DNA from: Asaia bogorensis
GTDB lineage: Bacteria > Pseudomonadota > Alphaproteobacteria > Acetobacterales > Acetobacteraceae
Length of the DNA stretch: 43,832 nucleotides
Assembly: GCA_945873195.1 (NCBI GenBank)
Contig: CAMCDA010000012.1
Span: 1 to 43,832, forward strand
Reading direction: 5' to 3'
The position numbers were made by a program, and so were the translations under genes. The notes beneath the pieces were generated by a model, which was given only the letters and a program-made list of their open reading frames with translations, was not told where the DNA came from and made no database searches. Positions 18,628-27,162 of the stretch are shown in pieces; position 1 is the stretch's first letter; each line of letters starts with the position of its first letter.

Positions 18628-19428
18628 TCAGTCGCCCTTGAAGTCCGGCTTCCGCTTCTCCAGAAAGGAGTTGACGGCTTCCCGGTGATCCGCGGTCGCG
18701 TGGGTCAGTGCCTGCATCGCGGCGGACATCTCCAGCAGCGTATCCAGGCGGGTGTGCCGCCCTTCCAGCAGCAGGCGCTTGGCCATCCGCACGGCGTGCG
18801 GGGGGTTCACCGCGATGCGTTGCGCAAGAGCACGGGCGGCGTCCAGCAACTCGGCGTCGGGCACCACGCGTGAGACCAGGCCGCAGGCCAGCGCTTCCTT
18901 GGAATCCAGCATGTCGCCGGTGAACGCCATCTCGCATGCCTTGGAGAAGCCGACGACGCGCGGCAGCAGCCAAGCGCCGCCGTCACCGGGGACGATGCCG
19001 ACCTTGACGAAGCTCTCGGCGAACTTGGCGCTTTCGGCGGCGATCCGCATGTCGCACATGCAGGTCAGATCCAGGCCCGCGCCGATCGCCGGCCCGTTCA
19101 CGGCGCAGATGATCGGGACGTCCAGCTTCTCGAACGCCATCGGGATCATCTGGATGCCGTACTTGTAGTAGCGCGGCGTCAGATGCGGCTTTTCCGCGCG
19201 GGGGCCAAAATCGGCGCGCATCTTGGTCAGGTCGCCGCCGGAGCTGAACGCCGACCCGGCGCCGGTCAGGATGGCGACGCGGACCGACGTATCGGCGTTC
19301 AGGCGATCCAGGGCATTCACGATCCCCTCGACCATGTCGAGTTCCGAGATCGGGTTGCGCTTGCCCGGATCGTTCAGCGTGATGGTGACGATATGGCCGT
19401 CCTGCTCGTAGAGCACCTTGTCGGTCAT
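18628..19428 (-). CDS. Crotonase-superfamily protein (enoyl-CoA hydratase/isomerase, PaaG-like)
   Basis: A 266-residue crotonase fold. The oxyanion-hole segments are SGGDLTKM and NGPAIGAGLDLTCMCD. Aligned to rat enoyl-CoA hydratase, the first catalytic Glu (144) is Asp and the second (164) is Phe, so canonical hydration is doubtful. KVGIVPGDGGAWLLPR resembles PaaG-type delta3-delta2 isomerases, which rely on an Asp near this site. The gene starts 27 bases after the acyl-CoA dehydrogenase stop, so the two likely form a fatty- or aromatic-acyl-CoA degradation operon. The exact reaction is not determinable. Confidence 0.85.
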   Translation of the reverse strand: MTDKVLYEQDGHIVTITLNDPGKRNPISELDMVEGIVNALDRLNADTSVRVAILTGAGSAFSSGGDLTKMRADFGPRAEKPHLTPRYYKYGIQMIPMAFEKLDVPIICAVNGPAIGAGLDLTCMCDMRIAAESAKFAESFVKVGIVPGDGGAWLLPRVVGFSKACEMAFTGDMLDSKEALACGLVSRVVPDAELLDAARALAQRIAVNPPHAVRMAKRLLLEGRHTRLDTLLEMSAAMQALTHATADHREAVNSFLEKRKPDFKGD

Positions 19429-19455
19429 CGGAAAAACCTTCTTCTTTGGAAAGGG

Positions 19456-20604
19456 TTAGCGCAGCCCCAGGCCGCGGGCGATGATGCCGCGCAGGATTTC
19501 CCGCGTGCCGCCGCGCAGGCTGAAGGATGGGGCGTGCATCATCGTGTGGGCGAGCACGGCGGCGAAGTCGTGCGTCGATTTCTCATCCGGTTCGGCGTCG
19601 ACCAGGTTGCGGGCGATCTCCGGCAATTCCTGCTCGACCAGCGCGCCCAGGTCCTTGACCATGGAGGCCTGCAAGGCCGGGTTCTCCCCGTTCTGCAGCA
19701 TGCCAGCGACCGAGCGCGACAGGCGGCGAAGGGTCATGAAATGCGCGGTCAGGCGGCCGATGGCGATGGCGCCGGCGTCGGTCGGGTTGGGACCCAGCGC
19801 GCGGATCAGCTCGACGAACAGCCAGTAGGAGGACAGGAACCGCTCGGGCCCGCTGCGCTCGAACGCCAGCTCGCTGGTGACCTGGTTCCAGCCGTCCCCT
19901 TCCTTGCCCAGCAGGGCGGCGTCGGGGATGAACGCGTCCTTGAAGACGCATTCGTTGAAATGGTGTTCCCCGGTCAAGGCGTAGATCGGGCGGATGGTCA
20001 AGCCGGGCGTGTTGTGCAGGTCGACCAGGAACTGGCTGACGCCGCCGTGCCGGTCCTCCGATGAACCGGTGCGGCAAAACAGGATCATGTAGTGCGACAG
20101 GTGCGCAAAGCTGGTCCACACCTTGGTGCCGTTGACGATATAGCCGCCCTGGACCTTGGCGGCGCGGGTGCGCGCCGATGCGAGGTCCGATCCGGTGTTC
20201 GGCTCGCTCATGCCGATGCAGCAGAATGCTTCGCCGGCGGCGAGTTTCGGCAGGTAGGTCTGACGCTGTTCCTCGGTGCCGACGCGCAGGATCAGCGGGC
20301 CGGACTGACGGTCGCCGATCCAGTGCAGGCCGACGGGCGCGCCGGCGGCCAGCATTTCCTCCAGCACGACATAGCGTTCCAGGGCCGACCGCTCATGCCC
20401 GCCATATTGCTTGGGCCAGGTCAGGCCGAGCCAGCCGCGCTTGCCGACGGCGCGGGAGAATTCCGGATCGAGGCCGGTCCACGACTCGGCCTTCTGCACG
20501 GGGGTGCGGTCGGCGAGCGCGGTCTTCAGGAAGTCCCGGACCTCATGGCGCAGGACTTCGGCTTCCGGGCATGGCGGCGGTGGGGGGAAGGAGAAGGCGT
20601 TCAC
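19456..20604 (-). CDS. Acyl-CoA dehydrogenase family protein
   Basis: A 382-residue FAD enzyme oxidising an acyl-CoA. The GTG at 20604 was chosen because the protein then starts with a family-like N-terminus (VNAFSFPPPPPCPEAEVL) and GAGG lies upstream; the 110 codons before it do not resemble the family. Signatures are WPKQYGGHERS, FCCIGMSEPNTGSDLAS and VNGTKVWTSFA. The C-terminus ends RGGTREILRGIIARGLGLR; the Glu that MCAD has just before this GT pair is Gly here, as in many GGT-type dehydrogenases, so the base must be elsewhere. It is the first gene of a two-gene operon with the crotonase. Confidence 0.9.
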   Translation of the reverse strand: MNAFSFPPPPPCPEAEVLRHEVRDFLKTALADRTPVQKAESWTGLDPEFSRAVGKRGWLGLTWPKQYGGHERSALERYVVLEEMLAAGAPVGLHWIGDRQSGPLILRVGTEEQRQTYLPKLAAGEAFCCIGMSEPNTGSDLASARTRAAKVQGGYIVNGTKVWTSFAHLSHYMILFCRTGSSEDRHGGVSQFLVDLHNTPGLTIRPIYALTGEHHFNECVFKDAFIPDAALLGKEGDGWNQVTSELAFERSGPERFLSSYWLFVELIRALGPNPTDAGAIAIGRLTAHFMTLRRLSRSVAGMLQNGENPALQASMVKDLGALVEQELPEIARNLVDAEPDEKSTHDFAAVLAHTMMHAPSFSLRGGTREILRGIIARGLGLR

Positions 20605-20752
20605 CGATGCGGATCCTCGGGCTGGGGTTACTGGGCGGTAGCGCGTGGGGGGATGGGGGTCAAGGCAAGGACGTTCGGGAGAGAATACCGGCTTGCGGGT
20701 CCGAAACAATTTTGTGATGTATGTCTCGTGGTAAGGCGCTGAGGATCGAGTG

Positions 20753-21478
20753 ATGCACACGGGTCGGACGATGTTGGCGGCTTTGGTCGCCCTGGGCACG
20801 AGCATGGGCGCGAACGCGGCGGTGGTCGGATTCGTCAACAACCCGACCGGCAACGCCGCGGATTGGGCCAGCCATATCGCCGGCACCGGGGCGAGCATCA
20901 CGACCGTCATCGACTTCGAAAGCCATCCGCTCACGGGCCTGAACGGCGGTCTTTATGCCGCCCAGGGCGTGACCATGTCGATTGTGGCGCCGTTTTATCA
21001 GTACGTGACGGATGTCACCGGGGTGCCGTCCGGATCCTCGGACTGCCCTTGCTCGGTCGGCGAGGGGCCGTTCCCGCTGTCCCGCGCGTTGGTCTACGGG
21101 GATCAGGTTTCCCTGGCGGTGAATTTCGCCAATGCGATCTCGGCGATCGGCCTGCTGACGGGGGACCATTACGACCCGAGTGGCGGCGATCCCATCACCA
21201 TTCAAGCGTTCGACGGGCTGAACGGAACCGGCACCTCCCTCGGTGCCTTCCAATCCTTCCCGCGCAACTATCAGCTCGGCTATTCCTACTTCATGGGCGT
21301 GGCAAGTTCCGTGAATGAAATCCGGTCGATTGTCCTGACCGACGCGTTTTCCGGAACCAGCGACGGCGTGTATCTCGACAACTTCAAGATCGCCGTGGTC
21401 GACGCGCCGGAACCGGCGACGCTGGGCGTTCTGGCGATCGGCGTGGTCGGGATGCTCGGATTACGCCGCCGCGGCTGA
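20753..21478 (+). CDS. PEP-CTERM sorting-domain exported protein
   Basis: A 241-residue secreted protein of unknown function. The N-terminus is a signal peptide (MHTGRTMLAALVALGTSMGANAA). The body is rich in Gly, Thr and aromatic residues, as in beta-sandwich carbohydrate- or surface-binding domains. The C-terminus is a textbook PEP-CTERM anchor: APEPATLG, a hydrophobic helix, then LRRRG. Such proteins are processed by exosortase/archaeosortase-type enzymes, none of which is in the window. The ATG at 20753 follows GAGGA by 7 bases. Its last 18 bases overlap the end of the convergent metalloprotease gene. Confidence 0.85.
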   Translation: MHTGRTMLAALVALGTSMGANAAVVGFVNNPTGNAADWASHIAGTGASITTVIDFESHPLTGLNGGLYAAQGVTMSIVAPFYQYVTDVTGVPSGSSDCPCSVGEGPFPLSRALVYGDQVSLAVNFANAISAIGLLTGDHYDPSGGDPITIQAFDGLNGTGTSLGAFQSFPRNYQLGYSYFMGVASSVNEIRSIVLTDAFSGTSDGVYLDNFKIAVVDAPEPATLGVLAIGVVGMLGLRRRG

Positions 21479-22549
21479 CCGGCGCCGCGCCGCCGCCAAC
21501 CCGAGCAGCCACGCGGCGCCCAGCGCCAGGGTGCCGGGCTCGGGGATATCAAGGTTCCAGCCGATCGTGTCGAACCCGGTCAGGTCCAGCGGTGTGACGA
21601 CCAGCGTTTCATCGGGCGCGGCGGTCGGGTCCATGATCCCGAGACCGAGGTTGTCCTTCCAGTGACTGGCCTGGCGGCCGTCGCCGTGGATCTTGCCTTC
21701 CGAGAACCTCCCGAGCGTCGTCGCGCAATTATCCAGCGAGAAATTCCGGGTCCCCGCGCCGGCCGTAAAGTCCAGCGTCGTGCCGTTTGATAAGGAGGCG
21801 GCGGAACACCGGAACATGTCGAGCGGGGAGACGAAGATGAACTGATCGTCCCGGAAGAAGTTGGGGCTCGTGGAATTGATATCCAGAATGTCCACCCCGC
21901 TGACGAACCCGAGCGTGTGGCCGATTTCGTGCTTCGCCAATCCAACGAAATCGTATGTTCCGCCGGTGATCCCGTTGGAGCTGTCGAAGTCGTAGGTGAA
22001 GGCCGTGCTGAACTGGATGAAGCCGTCACAGCTTCCGGTGCAGTCACCGCTGACCGCGCCGACCGGGGTCAGGCCGAGCGCCTTGGCATTGGCGTTGGTG
22101 ATCATGACGGTGGTGTTGTTGGCATCGCCGTCAGCGTCGACGTAGGCGACCGCGCTGCCGGCTCCGTTCGGATTGTTGCTGGTGTAATTGAGGTAAATCG
22201 ACACGCCGGTCGTGTTGGGCAGATGCGCCACGGCAGCGGTATCGATGGCGCTGGAAACGTCGGCCGCCATCGCGGCGCGGAACGTGCTGTAGCTATAAGC
22301 TGTCTGGACCGATCCCGCGGATGCCAGAATGCTGGGGCCAAGCACGCCGGTGCCAACCGTCAGGTTGATCGTCACGTTGTCTGTGAAAACCGAGGACCAA
22401 TAGTTCGCCGCGGTGGCAAAGGCTGCCTGCGCCTGGGCGGAGGTGCCGGGGATGTAGGTCAGGTTGAATGTGGGATTGGCGTGCGCCACCGGGGCCACCC
22501 ACAGGGCGGCCAACGCCGTGGCAACGACCGGACCCATCGGAAACCGCAT
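21461..22549 (-). CDS. PEP-CTERM metalloprotease-like exported protein (NF038122-like)
   Basis: A 362-residue exported protein. The ATG at 22549 has AGGGG six bases upstream and is followed by a signal peptide ending in VAHA. The zinc motif is AKHEIGHTLGFVSGVD: the HExxHxxG portion is intact, but the usual third-ligand position (metzincin His) is Ser, with an Asp three residues later. The C-terminus carries PEP-CTERM (IPEPGTLALG, hydrophobic helix, AARRR) plus a short Ala run. Four Cys (GDCTGSC and a distant pair) may form disulfides. Calcium- or sugar-dependent roles are not visible. Confidence 0.85.
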   Translation of the reverse strand: MRFPMGPVVATALAALWVAPVAHANPTFNLTYIPGTSAQAQAAFATAANYWSSVFTDNVTINLTVGTGVLGPSILASAGSVQTAYSYSTFRAAMAADVSSAIDTAAVAHLPNTTGVSIYLNYTSNNPNGAGSAVAYVDADGDANNTTVMITNANAKALGLTPVGAVSGDCTGSCDGFIQFSTAFTYDFDSSNGITGGTYDFVGLAKHEIGHTLGFVSGVDILDINSTSPNFFRDDQFIFVSPLDMFRCSAASLSNGTTLDFTAGAGTRNFSLDNCATTLGRFSEGKIHGDGRQASHWKDNLGLGIMDPTAAPDETLVVTPLDLTGFDTIGWNLDIPEPGTLALGAAWLLGLAAARRRSAAAA

Positions 22550-22716
22550 GCTTCGCCCCTGTAGCCGGCCGTCCCGCTCGGGGACAGAATTTGTAGACTT
22601 CACCATTTTTTATACGCGCGCCACCCGCCTTGCAAGCGCGTTCGCCGTCTGAACATTGCACCTCTGTCCGGCAGGGTGTTCAGTTCCTTCCCGAGGACGT
22701 CACAAGGAACGGACAG

Positions 22717-23607
22717 ATGGTGGACAAGGTAGGCTTCGTGGGCCTGGGCAACATGGGCGGGCCAATGGCTCGGAACCTGTTGAAGGCGGGGGTGAAGGTC
22801 GTCGTGCACGACCTCGACCCGCGCAAGGTGCAGGCCCTGGCGGAAGCAGGGGCCGAGGTTGCCCCCTCCCCGCAGGCGGTCGCGCGGGAAACGACCCGGT
22901 CCATTTGCATGGTCGAAACGACCGCGCAGGCCGAGTCGGTGATGCTCGGCGAAACCGGCTTCGCCAAGACCGCAAAGCCAGGCCACATCGTGATCTGCAT
23001 GAGCACGGCCGACCCATTCAAGCTGCGGGAGATGGAGCCCAAGCTGGCGGCCCAGGGCATCAAGCTGCTCGATGCCCCGGTCAGTGGCGGCACATCCGGC
23101 GCGGCGGCGGGGTCGCTGTCGATCATGGTGGGCGGGGACAAGGCGGTGTTCGACGCTTGCGCCGACCTGTTCGCGGCGATGGGCGGGAACGTGTTCCACG
23201 CCGGCAAGCTGGGCAACGGGCTGGCGATGAAGCTCATCAACAACATGCTGTTGCATGTGAACACGATCGCGGTGGCCGAGGCCCTGGTGATGGGCGCCAA
23301 GGCTGGCCTGGATATCCAGCAGTTGTTCGACATGGTCAGCGTGAGTTCCGGCAACTCCTGGGCGTTCCAGGGGCGCGGGAAGAAGATGATCACACGGGAT
23401 TTCGCGCCGTCGGGGACGGTCGATATCTCCTTCAAGGACCAGGAGCTTGAGAACGGCCTGGCCAAAAGTCTGGGCGTGCCGGTGCTGATGGCGCCGATTT
23501 CGCAGCAGGCCTACCAGATGGCGCGGGCGATGGGGATCAACAAGGAAGACGGTTCGGCGGTCATCAAGGTCTACGAGAAGCTGGTGGGGGTGGAGGTGAA
23601 GGCCTGA
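22717..23607 (+). CDS. NAD(P)-dependent oxidoreductase, 3-hydroxyisobutyrate dehydrogenase family
   Basis: A 296-residue beta-hydroxyacid dehydrogenase. The Rossmann dinucleotide motif is VGFVGLGNMGGPMARN; the substrate loop is DAPVSGGTSGAAAGSLSIMVGG; the catalytic Lys lies in GNGLAMKLINNMLL (K172). It would reduce or oxidise a short 3-hydroxy acid such as 3-hydroxyisobutyrate, tartronate semialdehyde or a similar compound; which one is not clear. The ATG at 22717 has AAGGA nearby and begins at the normal family start. It has its own terminator at 23624-23654 and is not in an operon with its neighbours. Confidence 0.9.
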   Translation: MVDKVGFVGLGNMGGPMARNLLKAGVKVVVHDLDPRKVQALAEAGAEVAPSPQAVARETTRSICMVETTAQAESVMLGETGFAKTAKPGHIVICMSTADPFKLREMEPKLAAQGIKLLDAPVSGGTSGAAAGSLSIMVGGDKAVFDACADLFAAMGGNVFHAGKLGNGLAMKLINNMLLHVNTIAVAEALVMGAKAGLDIQQLFDMVSVSSGNSWAFQGRGKKMITRDFAPSGTVDISFKDQELENGLAKSLGVPVLMAPISQQAYQMARAMGINKEDGSAVIKVYEKLVGVEVKA

Positions 23608-23623
23608 CTACCACGCACACGAA

Positions 23624-23654
23624 AAGCCCGGAACCCTGACAGGGGTCCGGGCTT
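23624..23654. terminator. Bidirectional hairpin terminator
   Basis: AAGCCCGG (23624-23631) pairs with CCGGGCTT (23647-23654), and an inner CCC...GGG extends the stem around a short loop. It lies between two convergent genes, the oxidoreductase and rpmB, and is followed by a pyrimidine-rich CTCC rather than a T-run. Confidence 0.7.
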
Positions 23655-23677
23655 CTCCGTATCTGGTCCCGATAAAA

Positions 23678-23986
23678 TCAGGCAGCGGCGGCGGCAGCGG
23701 CCTTCTTGTCGCGAGCCCGCTCAATCCGGCGCTTCAGCGCGCGGCCTTCCGGGGTCAGCTTCGTGTTCGGGGTGCCGAGGAGGAAGGCGTCGATGCCGCC
23801 ATTATGCTCCACGGTGCGGATGCCGTTGGTGCAGAGGCGCATGCGCACCGCGCTGCCCAGCGTATCCGACAACAGCGACGTCACCTGCATGTTGGGCAGG
23901 AAACGGCGGCGGGTCTTGTTGTTGGCGTGGCTGACATTGTTGCCGCTCAAAACGCCCTTGCCAGTAATCTCACAGCGGCGAGACAT
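23678..23986 (-). CDS. rpmB: 50S ribosomal protein L28
   Basis: A 102-residue L28. It starts [32 protein letters not shown], the standard alphaproteobacterial form, and has [23 protein letters not shown]. The C-terminus is a longer than usual Ala-rich/Arg/Lys tail ending in eight alanines, which is variable in this family. The ATG at 23986 has GGAG 5-6 bases upstream. It is transcribed from its own promoter at 24023-24051. Confidence 0.97.
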   Translation of the reverse strand: MSRRCEITGKGVLSGNNVSHANNKTRRRFLPNMQVTSLLSDTLGSAVRMRLCTNGIRTVEHNGGIDAFLLGTPNTKLTPEGRALKRRIERARDKKAAAAAAA

Positions 23987-24022
23987 CGCACTCCATCCTT
24001 CGGTCCAGCGTAGAAGGCGCGG

Positions 24023-24051
24023 GTTATGACGACAGACCCGCCCCACGTCAA
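24023..24051 (-). promoter_or_regulatory. sigma-70 promoter of rpmB
   Basis: On the minus strand TTGACG (24046-24051) and CATAAC (24023-24028) are separated by exactly 17 bases. The expected start would be about 30 bases before the rpmB ATG. It lies in the short gap after the upstream small gene. Confidence 0.7.
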
Positions 24052-24062
24052 GGAACAACCGG

Positions 24063-24308
24063 CTATTGTGACCGTCCCGGGCCACGCAATTCGCCCGCGC
24101 GCACGCTGGCGATGGCATTATTCAGGATTTGCACGATCACTTCGTCGCTGACACTGCGGGCCAGCAGCGCCATCGATCCGCCCAGCAGGGCCGAGGCCAC
24201 GGCCACCGGCGGGATATCCTGCCCGATCATGTATTCAATCGCCTTGTCCACGACCGAGCCCGCATGGCTGAGTTCCGTGGGGGCGCCGTCGTCCTGGCCT
24301 TCCTGCAT
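24063..24308 (-). CDS. Small conserved-looking protein of unknown function (81 aa)
   Basis: An 81-residue protein starting [13 protein letters not shown] at the ATG at 24308, which follows a GGGAGAGAG ribosome site. The middle is one amphipathic/hydrophobic helix pair ([17 protein letters not shown] then [15 protein letters not shown]), and both ends are hydrophilic. It starts 20 bases after the ABC transporter stop and so is probably in its operon. No family is recognised. Its composition and strong start argue that it is real. It may be membrane-associated. Confidence 0.6.
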   Translation of the reverse strand: MQEGQDDGAPTELSHAGSVVDKAIEYMIGQDIPPVAVASALLGGSMALLARSVSDEVIVQILNNAIASVRAGELRGPGRSQ

Positions 24309-24328
24309 CGTCTCTCTCTCCCGTCGTT

Positions 24329-26167
24329 CTATTGCGTCGCCAGAGGCTCCGCCTCTTCCGCCGCCTGCATCGTCCACATACGGGCGTAAAGCCCGCCTCG
24401 CGCCAGCAGGGCGGCGTGGGTGCCCTGTTCCGCGATCCTGCCGTCATCCAGCACGATGATTTCGTCCGCGTCGACCACGGTGGACAGCCGGTGCGCGATC
24501 ACCAGGGTGGTCCGGTGCGATGCGACGGCGCCCAGGGCGGTCTGGATATCCTGCTCGGTCCTGGTGTCCAGCGCGCTCGTCGCCTCATCCAAAATCAGGA
24601 TGCGCGGGTTCTTCAGGATCGTCCGGGCAATGGCCACGCGCTGCTTCTCCCCGCCCGACAGCTTCAGGCCGCGTTCACCCACGCGGGTGTCGTAGCCCTC
24701 CGGCAGGCGCAGCACGAAATCATGCACCTGGGCGGACCGGGCGGCCTGCTCGATTTCCTCCTGGGAGGCACCGGGCCGGCCATAGCCGATATTGTAGCGG
24801 ATGGTGTCGTTGAACAGGACCGTATCCTGCGGCACCACCCCGATCGCCGCCCGCACGCTGTCCTGCGTCACGTCGCGGATGTCCTGCCCATCGATCAGGA
24901 TGCGCCCGCCGGTCACGTCGTAGAAGCGGAACAGCAGGCGGCTGATGGTGGACTTGCCGGCCCCGGTCTGGCCCACGACCGCGAGCTTGCGCCCCGCCGG
25001 GATCGTGAAGCTGACGCCCTTCAGGATTTCCCGGTTCGGCTGATACCCGAAATGGACGTCATCGAACCGGACGTCCCCCGTCGCGACCAGCGCCGGGGCG
25101 CCGGGCTTGTCGGTGATCTCGTGGTCGATCCGCAGCAGGTTGAACATCTGCTCCATGTCGACCAAGCCCTGCTTGATGGTCATGTAGACCATGCCCAGGA
25201 AGTTCAGCGGCTGGTAAAGCTGGATCAGATAGGTGTTGATCAGAACGAACTTGCCGATGGTCATGCTGCCGTCCTCGAACCCCTTGGCCGAGAGCAGCAT
25301 GATGACCGTCAGGCCCACGGCGATGATCACCGCCTGGCCCAGGTTCAGCATGTTCAACGAAACCTGGACGCGCACCGCCGCCCGCTCATACCGCGCCAGC
25401 GCGCTGTCGTAGCGCGTCGCCTCATGCGCCTCGTTATTGAAATACTTGACAGTTTCGAAGTTCAGCAGGCTGTCTAACGCCTTGGTGGAGGCATCGTTGT
25501 CGGTGTCGTTCATGGTCCGCCGATAGCGCCCGCGCTGGCTGGCGAGCAGCGCCGTGAAGGCGACATAGGCCAGCACGGCCGCGCAGGTGATGGCGGCGTA
25601 GCGCCAGTCGAACATGTACCAGATGATGGCCGTGACCATCACCAGCTCCAGCGCCGTCGGGACGACGTTGAACACGGCCAGCCGCAGGACCGACTGCATC
25701 CCCTGCGTGCCACGATCGATCACCCGCGACAGACCGCCGGTCTGGCGATCCAGGTGGAAACGCAAACTGACGCCATGCAGATGACGGAACGTCCGTAGCG
25801 CCAGCAGCCGCACCGCCCTCTGCTGGACCGAGGCGAACAGCGCGTCCCGGATCTCCCCGAACCCCGCCCCACCGATCCGCGCCAGGCCATAGCCGATGAT
25901 CAGGGCACCGACGATCGCGAAGCTCGCCGCGGGACCCGAGACCGGGGCCAGCGCATCCACCGTCCTGCCATACAGGATCGGCACATAGACGGTTGCGACC
26001 TTGGCCAGGAACATGAAGACCAAGGCCACGACGACGCGGACCTTCGCGCCCGGATTGCCGGCCGGCCACAGGTAGGGGAGCAGGGCCACAACGGTCTGGA
26101 AGCCGGAACGCTGCGTCGGGACCGCTGCTGGCTGATCGGCTTGCGGTGCGGCCTGGTATCGTCTCAT
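24329..26167 (-). CDS. ABC transporter, fused permease and ATPase (Atm1/HMT1-type)
   Basis: A 612-residue half-transporter. The N-terminal transmembrane domain has about six helices (for example VVALVFMFLAKVATVYVPILYG) and carries NDTDNDASTKALDSLLNFETVKYFNNE, the Atm1 signature region. The ATPase domain has Walker A GQTGAGKST, Q-loop VVPQDTVLFNDTI, signature LSGGEKQRVAIAR and Walker B ILILDEATSALD. Atm1-type exporters move glutathione-sulfur or metal conjugates; the family match suggests that, but the substrate is not proven. The ATG at 26167 was chosen because it starts the family-like region. It is divergent from the Nudix gene, with 52 bases between the two ATGs. Confidence 0.92.
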   Translation of the reverse strand: MRRYQAAPQADQPAAVPTQRSGFQTVVALLPYLWPAGNPGAKVRVVVALVFMFLAKVATVYVPILYGRTVDALAPVSGPAASFAIVGALIIGYGLARIGGAGFGEIRDALFASVQQRAVRLLALRTFRHLHGVSLRFHLDRQTGGLSRVIDRGTQGMQSVLRLAVFNVVPTALELVMVTAIIWYMFDWRYAAITCAAVLAYVAFTALLASQRGRYRRTMNDTDNDASTKALDSLLNFETVKYFNNEAHEATRYDSALARYERAAVRVQVSLNMLNLGQAVIIAVGLTVIMLLSAKGFEDGSMTIGKFVLINTYLIQLYQPLNFLGMVYMTIKQGLVDMEQMFNLLRIDHEITDKPGAPALVATGDVRFDDVHFGYQPNREILKGVSFTIPAGRKLAVVGQTGAGKSTISRLLFRFYDVTGGRILIDGQDIRDVTQDSVRAAIGVVPQDTVLFNDTIRYNIGYGRPGASQEEIEQAARSAQVHDFVLRLPEGYDTRVGERGLKLSGGEKQRVAIARTILKNPRILILDEATSALDTRTEQDIQTALGAVASHRTTLVIAHRLSTVVDADEIIVLDDGRIAEQGTHAALLARGGLYARMWTMQAAEEAEPLATQ

Positions 26168-26219
26168 GGCCTGGATGTGGCATGGTCGCTTGGCATTTGA
26201 AAGGCGACCGGGAGCAATT

Positions 26220-27053
26220 ATGACAAACCGGACAGGATTCATGCGGCATATCCAGGCCTGCACGGACGCTGAACTCCCCGGCGACCGGGTGGCGTTCCGC
26301 GTCGGCGATCAGGCCGTGGGCTGGATCAGGCCGGATATGCTGGACGATCTGGCGGCCTTTCCCTCGCTGCGCTTCGCCCCGGACAACATCAGCCTGACCG
26401 ATCCGGCGGCCCTGCCCGCGATCGCCCAGGCCCTGTCCGAGCAGGGTTATTTCCGTTGGCGGCGGGAGGAATTCGACGTTCGCGCCTCACCCGAGGGGCC
26501 GGCCCTGGCCCGGATCGACCGTGGCGCCATCCCGTCCTTCGGCGTGATGGCAGCCGGCGCGCATGTGAACGGGCTGGTCCGCGATGGCGATCGCGTCAGC
26601 CTGTGGGTGGCCCGCCGAGCGATGGACAAACTCCTGGACCCGGGGAAGCTGGATCATGTGGTGGCGGGCGGCATGCCGGCCGGCCTCACTCCGTTCGAGA
26701 CGCTGATGAAGGAAGGGGCCGAGGAGGCCTCCATTCCGCCGGAGTTCTCTCGCCACGCCCGCCTGGTTGGTCATCTTACCTATGCCATGGCGCGCCCCGA
26801 GGGGCTGCGGCGGGACTGGCTGTATTGCTACGACCTGGACCTGCCGCCGGATTTCATCCCCCAGCCGTCGGACGGCGAGGTCGAGTCGTTCGAGCTGTGG
26901 CCGATCGAGCGGGCGATGGAGGCGGTGCGGGATACGGATGATTTCAAGTTCAACGTGAACCTGGTGCTGATTGATCTGTTCATCCGTCTGGGGATGATCG
27001 CGGGGGCTGAGGCGGAGGCCCTGCGGGCCGGGTTCTTCGCCGCCCCCCCTTGA
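26220..27053 (+). CDS. DUF4743-Nudix protein (thiamine-pyrophosphokinase-associated type)
   Basis: A 277-residue protein: DUF4743 N-terminal half (RHIQACTDAELPGDRVAFRVG... SLRFAPDNISLTD) followed by a Nudix fold. The Nudix box is VAGGMPAGLTPFETLMKEGAEEAS: the catalytic EGAEE glutamates are kept, but the GE...REU pattern is altered (Gly-Leu, Lys-Glu), which is normal for this subfamily. Related domains occur in fungal thiamine pyrophosphokinase. A hydrolase or pyrophosphate-related activity is inferred. The last codons (AAPP, stop TGA) lie within the repeat at 27048-27147, which supplies the stop. Confidence 0.85.
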   Translation: MTNRTGFMRHIQACTDAELPGDRVAFRVGDQAVGWIRPDMLDDLAAFPSLRFAPDNISLTDPAALPAIAQALSEQGYFRWRREEFDVRASPEGPALARIDRGAIPSFGVMAAGAHVNGLVRDGDRVSLWVARRAMDKLLDPGKLDHVVAGGMPAGLTPFETLMKEGAEEASIPPEFSRHARLVGHLTYAMARPEGLRRDWLYCYDLDLPPDFIPQPSDGEVESFELWPIERAMEAVRDTDDFKFNVNLVLIDLFIRLGMIAGAEAEALRAGFFAAPP

Positions 27054-27147
27054 GGGGGAGGGTCGGGGTGGGGATAGACACCCCCCGGTCCGTGCCGCGA
27101 TGCGCCCTCACCCCGGCCCTCTCCCTCAGGGGGAGAGGGGGCGGTGG
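27048..27147. repeat. Palindromic intergenic repeat, copy A (CCCCTTGAGGGGGAGGG type)
   Basis: About 100 bases: CCCCCCTTGAGGGGGAGGG at the left, a conserved core (CCGTGCCGCGA) and an inverse CCCTCTCCCTCAGGGGGAG at the right. It lies between convergent genes (Nudix and dksA). It aligns with copy B (32705-32808) and, partly, with copy C inside the CbiX-like gene (38477-38525). Confidence 0.85.
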
Positions 27148-27162
27148 GGAATGGGGTGCCCG

